A DNA stretch of 64,000 bases from Lederbergia citri (GTDB lineage: Bacteria > Bacillota > Bacilli > Bacillales > Bacillaceae_C), in contig NZ_JAGYPG010000002.1 of the NCBI RefSeq assembly GCF_018343625.1, positions 415,280 through 479,279 on the forward strand. The letters are read 5' to 3'. Under the pieces are notes generated by a model. That model was given only the letters and a program-made list of their open reading frames with translations. It made no database searches and was not told the origin of the DNA. This document shows, in pieces, positions 7,126 to 14,108 of this stretch; within the stretch, counting starts at the first letter, position 1; each line of letters opens with the position of its first letter. The position numbers and the translations under genes are program-made.

Positions 7126-9591
7126 TTAGTACGTATTGTAAATGCTGCGAACAGATAAGCTATTCTTAAATTCTTCTGAGCTTATTTCCCTGCTTAAGCT
7201 CGCTTTCTGAACAGTAATTTTCTTCACATCACCAGCAGAAAGATCAAAATAATTATCGCTGAATTTGCAATCGGCATCCACTAAATCAAGTTCTACATAT
7301 TTAGCTAAGCCGGCTTTGGCTTCTACTGAAAGAATAAATTGATCTTGCTCATCCTGCACTTCAACTGTAATTTGTGGATCAACGAATTCAAAATGCTTCG
7401 GCTTTACGAATAAGACAACTGCATTTGAATGGACTTCCCCATCCATGAATAGTGTTGCTTCAAGGTATGTGTTTCTCATGTTCTCATCTGAAAGTACATC
7501 CTCAAAAGAAAGCTCGATGCAATTTTCAGCGGAAAGCTTTCCGACCTTTGCGGTAACAGTACCTTCCTTTAAGATAACGGAAGTGTTTGTACGTAGTTTC
7601 CATTCAATTCGCCCTTCGATGTCTTCCAGTGAATCATTTGTAACGTGAATGGATGCTGTTTTTCCTTCTTCTTCAATAGATAGTAAGATCGGCTCATAAA
7701 ATTTCTTCGTGAAATAATGAAGAGCTTTCCAGCGGCCGAAGCTATCGATACTTGACCATGATGCGACTGGCCAGCAGTCATTTAATTGCCAATACAATGA
7801 ACCCATGCACCGTCCACGGTTGCGGCGCCAATGCTCAACTCCATATTTAATTGCTTCTGCTTGTAAAAGCTGCGAAGTAAATAGCAGTGAATCAAAGTCT
7901 TTCGGGTATAGGAAGTTCTCTGATAAATAGAAGAGAATTTTTCCATTTGCTCCTGCATTTTTCTGATGTGTCTCCATCACTCGGGAGAAAATATTTCGAT
8001 CCTCAGGAATCGTAAAAGTATCCACTGTTTTTAATGAAGGAAATGATTGGAACCCAAATTCAGAACAGAAACGGAAAAAGTATTTACGATATTCAGTAAA
8101 TGGCTTTAAGCCGTGCCACACTTCCCAATAATGCATGTCCCCACGATTCGGATCGCGCGGTTGGTCAAAGCCACCGCCTGATGTCGGTGAAGATGGCCAA
8201 TAAAATGTTTGTGGATCCAGCTCCTTCATCATTTCAGGGATAATGTATTCAAATAACTTAATGTAATCCGTTTTGCGCATTGGATCTTGCGGCCAGCCCC
8301 AATGTACCCAGCCTTCTTCCGTTTCATTATTTCCGCACCAAATCCCCAGACTCGCATGATGGCGCAGACGCTTCACATTGTCTGCAACTTCTTTTTTAAC
8401 TGTATCTAAAAATTCATCCGTCAGTTTATACACACTGCACGCAAACATAAAGTCCTGCCAAACAATAAGACCGAGGCGATCACAAAGATCATAGAAATAA
8501 TCTTCAGGATAATGGCCGCCACCCCAAATGCGGACCATATTAAAATTCGCTTCAACACTATCTTTTAAAAGCCGTTCCGTTTTCTCTACAGAATTTCTTG
8601 CGAGTAAGTTATCCTCTGGAATATAGTTAGCTCCCATTCCAAAAATCGAAAGGCCATTTACGTAAAATTCAAACGATCTTCCAAATTCATCCGGAACAGA
8701 TTTCACTTCGATCGTACGGAGACCGATGGTGTATTCTTTTGTATCAAGCTTGGAACCCTTGCTATCCAATAAAGATACTTCTACTTCATATAATGGTTGT
8801 TTTCCATATCCGTTTGGCCACCATAATTCAGGGTTTTCTACATTAAAAGTGACGATTTCTTGTGAAGCTGAAACAGAGATCGTCTTTACCTCGACCTCAC
8901 CAGTGGGATTTTTCAACGATACTTCGATTTGAACATCTTGATGACTGCTCAATTCTTCCACTTTTACTCGTACATCAAGCTGCACTTCATTTTCCTTATG
9001 CACTTGTGTCATATACACATCATCAAGCTTTGCAGTACTCCAAGCTTGTATCGAAATATTTCGCCAAATCCCCATATCTGGAATTTGTGGACCCCAGTCC
9101 CAACCAAACATATAATGGGCTTTTCTTAAATATGGATATCCAGCAACTGCATCGCCAACCCCAGCAAGCGGATCTTCATTTTGCAAAGCACGAATATATT
9201 TAGTAGGAGAATTGAATTTTACTGTAATGTCATTTTCGCCTTTTTGTAAAAACGATTTTACATCCATTTCATATATGCGATGCATATTATTCGTCTTTTC
9301 AACGAGTTCACCATTAATGGAAACTTCCGCTAATGTATCGAGCCCATCACAAATGAGAAGGATTTTATCTTGCTTCAAAAACTCTTCATCTACCGAAAAC
9401 ATTCGCGAATATACATAATCGTTTTCCGCAATTTCAAGTCCAATTTTTTCATTATCGCGATAAAATGGATCTTCAATTTTGCCATGCTGCAATAAATCAT
9501 TCATGACAGAGCCTGGTACTTGAACATCAAGCGACAAGTCTGCTCCAACTTCTTGCATTTTCCATTGTCCGTTTAAATCAACTTTTAACAT
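7126..9591 (-). CDS. Beta-mannosidase, glycoside hydrolase family 2
   Basis: About 821 residues, the usual size for GH2 beta-mannosidases. It releases terminal beta-mannose from manno-oligosaccharides. An N-terminal sugar-binding domain and Ig-like domains precede a TIM barrel carrying GIWCGNNETEEG (acid/base Glu423) and FCSEFGFQSFPS (nucleophile Glu511). The CGNNE and SEFGFQS motifs separate beta-mannosidases from GH2 galactosidases. No signal peptide is seen, so it should be cytoplasmic. I start at ATG 9591 because GAGGAG lies eight bases upstream; a GTG at 9600 abuts the ribosome site. It is the last gene of the GH113-SGNH-GH2 operon. Confidence 0.92.
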   Translation of the reverse strand: MLKVDLNGQWKMQEVGADLSLDVQVPGSVMNDLLQHGKIEDPFYRDNEKIGLEIAENDYVYSRMFSVDEEFLKQDKILLICDGLDTLAEVSINGELVEKTNNMHRIYEMDVKSFLQKGENDITVKFNSPTKYIRALQNEDPLAGVGDAVAGYPYLRKAHYMFGWDWGPQIPDMGIWRNISIQAWSTAKLDDVYMTQVHKENEVQLDVRVKVEELSSHQDVQIEVSLKNPTGEVEVKTISVSASQEIVTFNVENPELWWPNGYGKQPLYEVEVSLLDSKGSKLDTKEYTIGLRTIEVKSVPDEFGRSFEFYVNGLSIFGMGANYIPEDNLLARNSVEKTERLLKDSVEANFNMVRIWGGGHYPEDYFYDLCDRLGLIVWQDFMFACSVYKLTDEFLDTVKKEVADNVKRLRHHASLGIWCGNNETEEGWVHWGWPQDPMRKTDYIKLFEYIIPEMMKELDPQTFYWPSSPTSGGGFDQPRDPNRGDMHYWEVWHGLKPFTEYRKYFFRFCSEFGFQSFPSLKTVDTFTIPEDRNIFSRVMETHQKNAGANGKILFYLSENFLYPKDFDSLLFTSQLLQAEAIKYGVEHWRRNRGRCMGSLYWQLNDCWPVASWSSIDSFGRWKALHYFTKKFYEPILLSIEEEGKTASIHVTNDSLEDIEGRIEWKLRTNTSVILKEGTVTAKVGKLSAENCIELSFEDVLSDENMRNTYLEATLFMDGEVHSNAVVLFVKPKHFEFVDPQITVEVQDEQDQFILSVEAKAGLAKYVELDLVDADCKFSDNYFDLSAGDVKKITVQKASLSREISSEEFKNSLSVRSIYNTY

Positions 9592-9621
9592 TTTGTCCAC
9601 TCCTCGAAGTTACATTGCTAT

Positions 9622-10236
9622 TTATTTAAGTAAGCTTTCACATGCTTGAAGCCATGATCTTGCCATCAGCATATTCCCCGCTGAATTCATATGAACACCA
9701 TCGGTCGTAAGCTTGTATGTAGTGCCTGATTTTAAATAATCGATAAAATCTTGATGGGTTGGAACGAGAATCGCACCAAATTTATTAGCTAACTTTCGTA
9801 CGATTTCCACATATGGAATAAGCTTTTGATTACCTTCAGAATTTACATCCTCTTCAATGACAGTTGGTTCCATTAAAATTAACTGGGCGTTTGTTTTTTC
9901 TAAAAGTCCTGTCAAAATCTCTTCAAACTGGTCTGGATACACTTGTACCATATCTGGATTATCAAGCTGACGCCATACATCGTTTATTCCAATGGAAACT
10001 GATACATAATCAGGGGTTAGGGCAAGAACATCTTTTTCCCATCTGTCCTGTAAATCTGTTGCACGGTTTCCACCAATTCCTTTGTTGATGATTTCCAGAT
10101 TTTTGCTTGGAAAAGCAGTCTTTAAATAATCATGGATGATTCGAACGTATCCAATCCCAAGGCCTTCGGGATCTTCATTTTTGCCCCATTCTGTAATGCT
10201 GTCGCCTATAAATAAAATTCGCGCTTTATCCTTCAT
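9622..10236 (-). CDS. SGNH/GDSL hydrolase, probable acetyl esterase acting on mannan oligosaccharides
   Basis: 204 residues with all SGNH blocks: GDSITE (catalytic Ser13), GIGGNRA (oxyanion Gly/Asn), GIND, and DGVHMN (Asp179, His182). It lacks a signal peptide and matches the short cytoplasmic carbohydrate-acetylesterase group. Lying between a mannanase and a beta-mannosidase in one operon, it plausibly removes acetyl groups from imported gluco- or galactomannan oligosaccharides; this substrate is inferred from context. The start has a GGGGAAG ribosome site. Confidence 0.82.
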   Translation of the reverse strand: MKDKARILFIGDSITEWGKNEDPEGLGIGYVRIIHDYLKTAFPSKNLEIINKGIGGNRATDLQDRWEKDVLALTPDYVSVSIGINDVWRQLDNPDMVQVYPDQFEEILTGLLEKTNAQLILMEPTVIEEDVNSEGNQKLIPYVEIVRKLANKFGAILVPTHQDFIDYLKSGTTYKLTTDGVHMNSAGNMLMARSWLQACESLLK

Positions 10237-10251
10237 GTTCTTCCCCGCCTT

Positions 10252-11214
10252 TTATTTGTTTATATACCAATCTTTTAAAACTTCTTCCGCTTTTTTACCG
10301 TAAATATCGAAGCCTCTATTTTGCTTCGCTTCCTCCAGCGGATAGAGCTCGGTACTCCAATCCCACCAGAAAAACCCGGCAAACCACGGTTCATCCCAGA
10401 ACGTTTTCATGACTGAACTGTAAAAATTGGCTTGTTCTTCCTCGTTAAAAGGGAGATCCTGATGTTCAAAATCCCAAGGCATCGTCGCACATCCTTCAGC
10501 ACTCCTGCAGCCAATTTCCATAAATAAAATAGGCTTTTTAAATTTCTTATGAAGGTTTTCAATTCTTTCCTTTACCTTCTCCCAATTTTTCAACATCGTT
10601 TCTTCGCTGTCGCCAGGTTTTTCAGCGACTGGATAATAAGCACTTGTCCCAATTATATCTACGTGTTCAAACCAATCTATCCCGTCTTCTTTCCCATGGT
10701 TTGCATTGTAAATAATCGGACCGCTGTAAACTTTTCTAACCTTTTCAACAACATTTATCCAATGTTTCGTCTGCGCCTCTGTCCCTACCATTTCACAGCC
10801 TATGCAAAACATATCACATTCAAGATCCTCAGCTAACTCAGCGTAATGGAGTAAAAAATTCGTATAAGAATCAAACCACTTCGCCCAATATGTATATGCT
10901 TCTTCCGGGAAACCGATTCTTGCTCTCCATAATCCATCTCTTGAGTTGACCACTGGCTTTAAACACACCTTCAAACCGAGCTCTTTTGCCTTTTTTACCG
11001 CAAACATAATATCACTGTCTGTCATTGTGAAACCGTAATCAAAAGGAATATCAGTAGAGAAGATGGTGTTTTGGTATGTATAAAATGACAATGCAATCCA
11101 CTCGCTACCCGTTTCCTTTAATTTTTTTAACGATTCAACGGCTCCCGGCGTCCGATATGCCCCTCTTGAAGAATCCCAGCCATATGTCATTCCTTTAACA
11201 AATAGTTCCTTCAC
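10252..11214 (-). CDS. Beta-1,4-mannanase, glycoside hydrolase family 113
   Basis: 320 residues without a signal peptide. The fold and motifs match GH113 mannanases such as the Alicyclobacillus enzyme: CIGCEMVGTE (acid/base Glu141) and PILFMEIGCRS (nucleophile Glu233), plus an aromatic FFWWDWS strand near the C-terminus. It should cut internal beta-1,4-mannosyl bonds of manno-oligosaccharides in the cytoplasm. It starts at a GTG with GGAGG eight bases upstream. It is the first gene of the operon with the SGNH esterase and beta-mannosidase, and a likely LacI-type operator lies about 60 bases upstream. Confidence 0.9.
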   Translation of the reverse strand: MKELFVKGMTYGWDSSRGAYRTPGAVESLKKLKETGSEWIALSFYTYQNTIFSTDIPFDYGFTMTDSDIMFAVKKAKELGLKVCLKPVVNSRDGLWRARIGFPEEAYTYWAKWFDSYTNFLLHYAELAEDLECDMFCIGCEMVGTEAQTKHWINVVEKVRKVYSGPIIYNANHGKEDGIDWFEHVDIIGTSAYYPVAEKPGDSEETMLKNWEKVKERIENLHKKFKKPILFMEIGCRSAEGCATMPWDFEHQDLPFNEEEQANFYSSVMKTFWDEPWFAGFFWWDWSTELYPLEEAKQNRGFDIYGKKAEEVLKDWYINK

Positions 11215-11274
11215 TATTTTTCCTCCGTTTAGCTTTTGAAAATACTTTTCTGGTAATATATAATAAATTTTAAC

Positions 11275-11288
11275 TTAATCGTTAACTT
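11275..11288. promoter_or_regulatory. Candidate LacI-family operator upstream of the mannanase operon
   Basis: On the minus strand this reads AAGTTAACGATTAA. A near-identical AAGTTATCGATAAA occurs upstream of the adjacent lacI-type gene; the two differ only at two A/T positions. The shared AAGTTAWCGATWAA at two promoters next to a LacI regulator suggests its operator. Inference from two sites only. Confidence 0.55.
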
Positions 11289-11390
11289 TAATCAATTTAT
11301 TTTTAGTAATTTAAAGTACTTTAAAACATGACTTAACGTATAATTCACATAAAAATTCAAGTTGCCTTAATCCATAAAAGGAGTATTAAA

Positions 11391-11619
11391 ATGACAATCT
11401 ATTACGAAAGTCAATCAAACATCTTTCATCTTCAATCGAAAGATATGAGCTATATCATTCAAACGTCTCATTTTAAAAGGATTAAATCCTGATTTTAACT
11501 ATGTTTCCGAACGTGATGGAGTAGTATACGGCGGTGACCAGCTGCTTGCGGGAGGCTTTTATGTGCCAAAACTTCACGGGGACTATGCTAGTACGTGGTT
11601 TAAATTACGAGCTCAATAA
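11391..11619 (+). pseudogene. Remnant of a GH36 alpha-galactosidase with a large internal deletion
   Basis: From an ATG with an AAAGGAG ribosome site, the frame reads MTIYYESQSNIFHLQSKDM, like the N-terminus of Bacillaceae GH36 alpha-galactosidases, then stops after RIKS at 11489. In another frame the same region reads LKGLNPDFNYVSERDGVVYG and ends DYASTWFKLRAQ at 11619, like the C-terminal beta-sandwich of the same family. Intact enzymes have about 730 residues, so roughly 650 central residues including both catalytic Asp are lost and the ends are joined out of frame. It once supplied galactosidase activity to the mannan cluster. Confidence 0.78.
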
Positions 11620-11633
11620 TAAGAGCAAAAAAA

Positions 11634-11660
11634 GAGAGAGGGCAGCCTCTCTCATTTTTT
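11634..11660. terminator. Bidirectional terminator between the GH36 remnant and the LacI gene
   Basis: GAGAGAGG (11634-11641) and CCTCTCTC (11646-11653) form a perfect stem with loop GCAG. ATTTTTTCTTT follows on the plus strand and TTTTTTTGCTC on the minus strand, so it can stop transcription from both converging genes. It overlaps the LacI stop codon. Confidence 0.88.
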
Positions 11661-12665
11661 CTTTATGTTTTTCACAGAATCCCGATACACGATGTTTCCT
11701 TTTATTTGGATCCTACCATGCTTTTTGCCCTTGTCACGAATTTTTTCCTGAATAAAGCCAATAGCTGTACGGGACATTTCTTCAATATTCACTTCTACTG
11801 TTGTAAGACCAGGTTCTGTTATGGTTGCATAAATATCATTATCAAAGCCGACAACTGAAAAATCTTCCGGAACACGATAGCCAAAATCTTTTAATTTGGC
11901 GATTAAAAGATGAGCGACTTGGTCGCAATTACATACAAACGCTGTAGGAAGTTCCTCTGGAAGGTCAATCTCGATATACTTTCCATGTTCATCACGATCG
12001 CACAAAATGTATTGATCATTTAGTTTTATATGATGTTCAAGCAAAGATTTGTAATAGCCGAGAAATCGATCTTGAATACTGCTTGTAGAATATATATTAC
12101 CTACAAAAGCAATTTTTTCGTGGCCGTTTCGAATTAAGTAATTGGTGATATCGTATGCTCCGTAAAAATTATCAGTAATGACAGCATCCATATTCGCCTC
12201 TTCGTCGTAGAAATCCATGAATACAGTTGGAAGCTCAACCGATTGCAATTTTTTAATATACGGCTTTTTGATTTGCCCAAGAATAACAAATCCATCAACT
12301 TTTTGTTCCTGGTAAATCCTTGGGAGTTTTAATTCGTCCTCATCTTCAGAACGTAAAATATGCAAAATCCCATAGTAACCTTGCTCTTCTAATACTTTTG
12401 AAATCGATTGATAAAAATTCAAGTAAAAGGATTGGAGCATACCAGTGAAACGCTCAGGGATAATGACGCCAATATTGAACGAAAGCCCATCTTTCATCGA
12501 TCTCGCTGCCGTATTAAAGCGATAACCCATTTCTTCAGCTAATTGTTTTATTTTTTCCTTTAATTCATCGCTGACACCCTCTTTATCATTAAGTGCTTTC
12601 GAAACCGTCACACTGGTGACTCCGATTTTTTCAGCGATATCCTTCATCGTTACATTATGTTTCAT
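11652..12665 (-). CDS. LacI/GalR-family transcriptional repressor
   Basis: 337 residues. The N-terminal helix-turn-helix (TMKDIAEKIGVTSVTVSKAL) and hinge helix (NTAARSMKDG) are followed by a periplasmic-binding-protein-like effector domain beginning NIGVIIPE. It likely represses the neighbouring mannan operon, and perhaps once the GH36 gene, in response to a manno- or galacto-oligosaccharide. A GAGGGA ribosome site precedes the ATG. A palindromic TTATCGATAA lies about 40 bases upstream, suggesting autoregulation. The effector is unknown. Confidence 0.88.
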   Translation of the reverse strand: MKHNVTMKDIAEKIGVTSVTVSKALNDKEGVSDELKEKIKQLAEEMGYRFNTAARSMKDGLSFNIGVIIPERFTGMLQSFYLNFYQSISKVLEEQGYYGILHILRSEDEDELKLPRIYQEQKVDGFVILGQIKKPYIKKLQSVELPTVFMDFYDEEANMDAVITDNFYGAYDITNYLIRNGHEKIAFVGNIYSTSSIQDRFLGYYKSLLEHHIKLNDQYILCDRDEHGKYIEIDLPEELPTAFVCNCDQVAHLLIAKLKDFGYRVPEDFSVVGFDNDIYATITEPGLTTVEVNIEEMSRTAIGFIQEKIRDKGKKHGRIQIKGNIVYRDSVKNIKKK

Positions 12666-12704
12666 CTAAATCCCTCACATGTTTATCTCGCAGTTGTTAA
12701 TTAA

Positions 12705-12718
12705 TTTATCGATAACTT
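12705..12718. promoter_or_regulatory. Candidate operator upstream of the lacI-type gene
   Basis: On the minus strand AAGTTATCGATAAA, containing the perfect palindrome TTATCGATAA (12706-12715). It matches the site before the mannanase gene at 12 of 14 positions. Position 40-53 bases before the start codon suits autorepression. Confidence 0.55.
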
Positions 12719-12870
12719 AATATTTATATTACTTGTTGGGTGAAGGAAAGTCAAAGGAAGGAGGATAAATTGGCGTTTGGGGAGGGATTCCAACTCTATT
12801 ATTTTCATATTCATCGTAAAAAATATGGATTGCTTATCGCAAAAACTATATGATTTTTTTCTTTCATTGT

Positions 12871-13150
12871 GAATTACATGATAATTATCGATGAAACTTT
12901 TCCATTCTCTTTTTTCATCGAGAATTACGCATTAATTATCGATGAAACTCTGGCATCTTCCTTTTTCATCGAGAATTACGTATTAATTTTCGACCAAGCT
13001 TTGGTACTACCTCTTTTCATCGAGAATAACGCTTTAATTATCGATGAATCTTTGACGTTTTCTCTTTTCATCGGGAATTACGCGTTAATTATCGACAAAA
13101 CTCTGGCATTCTCTTTTTTCATCGATAATTACACATTAATTTATCGACGA
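12871..13150. repeat. Degenerate tandem array, 51-bp period (about 5.5 units) with operator-like cores
   Basis: GAATTAC or its variants start at 12871, 12922, 12973, 13024, 13075 and 13126, each exactly 51 bases apart. Units contain TCATCGA...TCGATGA inverted pairs around AATTACGCATTAATTA, then a less conserved T-rich stretch. A frame of 110 codons stays open through the array, encoding 17-residue repeats such as FFIENYALIIDETLA. I see no ribosome site at its ATG and the frame is explained by the period, so I do not call a gene. TTATCGATGA in three units differs by one base from the lacI-linked palindrome. Confidence 0.88.
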
Positions 13151-13156
13151 AACTAT

Positions 13157-13197
13157 GAAAACGACCACTCCCGTTTCAAAGAGGGATGGCCGTTTCC
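13157..13197 (-). terminator. Terminator of the ABC export operon
   Basis: GAAAACGACCACTCCC pairs imperfectly with GGGATGGCCGTTTCC across a nine- to ten-base loop. On the minus strand it lies just after the final ATPase gene and ends in GTTTTC. Strong stem, only a short T tract. Confidence 0.65.
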
Positions 13198-13208
13198 ATA
13201 AGTAAAAA

Positions 13209-14108
13209 CTATACAACTTTTGATTTTATTTCGTTTGGATTAACGATAACAATTTTTCCGTCTTCGAGTTCCATTCTTACTTTATTCGTTTCGGAAATTC
13301 CGATGGCTTCTAAGTAGCTTTCTGGAACTTGGATTCTTCTTGCGCTATCGAGAACTGCCAATTCTACGTGTGTATCTTCTTCTACACCGTCATCGCTGCT
13401 TTCGTTATCGTCATTTTGTATATAGTAGGATTTACGCAATATTTCACTAGATGTTTTTCCATCGCGAATGGCGACGACGCGGTCCATTTTTCTCGTGAGC
13501 TGAGTGTCATGGGTAACGATGACGATTGTGACGCCAAGTTCTCTGTTTAGATTACGGAAAACATCTAGGATGATATCCGCCGTCTTCACATCAACGCTTC
13601 CCGTCGGTTCGTCCGCCAGAACTAATTTCGGATCATTCGCAAGGGAAATGGCGATGGCTACCCTTTGCTGCTCTCCACCTGAAAGCGAGCCTAATCTATT
13701 ATTTAGACGATGACCCATTCCGACCATTTCCAGTAATTCTTTCGCACGCTCCCGTTTATGTCGGCCCTTAATTAACATCGGCAGCTCGACATTTTCGATG
13801 GCCGTCAAGTATGGAATCAAGTTACGCGCGTTATTTTGCCAAACAAATCCTACTGTTTCGAGTTTATATTTTACTAGATCTTTATCGGATAAACGAAGTA
13901 GATCCTTGCCACCTACAATGAGCTTACCTGCAGTCGGTCGGTCCAATCCGCCGAGCATATTTAGTAATGTTGATTTTCCACTACCACTGCTTCCGATAAT
14001 TCCCATCATTTCGCCTTGCTCTACTCTTAGATCTAGACCCTGTAACGCAATAACTTCATGATCATCATCAATCTTATAGATTTTCATTAAATTTTGGCAA
14101 TCGATCAT
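13209..14108 (-). CDS. ABC transporter ATP-binding protein with a C-terminal AbrB-like tail
   Basis: 299 residues. Walker A GSSGSGKST (39-47), signature LSGGEQQR (142-149), Walker B LVLADEP (162-168) and switch His200 mark a MacB/LolD-type ATPase. Such proteins normally end near residue 230. Here an acidic linker (NDDNESSDDGVEED) leads to residues 247-290, ARRIQVPESYLEAIGISETN then VRMELEDGKIVIV, which resemble a single SpoVT/AbrB swapped-hairpin domain. Its ATG overlaps the permease stop (TAATG). It is the second ATPase in the operon and may pair with the large permease; the tail's role is unknown. Confidence 0.85.
   Translation of the reverse strand: MIDCQNLMKIYKIDDDHEVIALQGLDLRVEQGEMMGIIGSSGSGKSTLLNMLGGLDRPTAGKLIVGGKDLLRLSDKDLVKYKLETVGFVWQNNARNLIPYLTAIENVELPMLIKGRHKRERAKELLEMVGMGHRLNNRLGSLSGGEQQRVAIAISLANDPKLVLADEPTGSVDVKTADIILDVFRNLNRELGVTIVIVTHDTQLTRKMDRVVAIRDGKTSSEILRKSYYIQNDDNESSDDGVEEDTHVELAVLDSARRIQVPESYLEAIGISETNKVRMELEDGKIVIVNPNEIKSKVV

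Noticed and set aside
12869..13201. 110-codon frame with 17-residue hydrophobic repeats
   Set aside because: The openness follows from a 51-bp (3 x 17) period in AT-rich DNA; there is no ribosome site and the other arrays with this period lie in clearly non-coding gaps.
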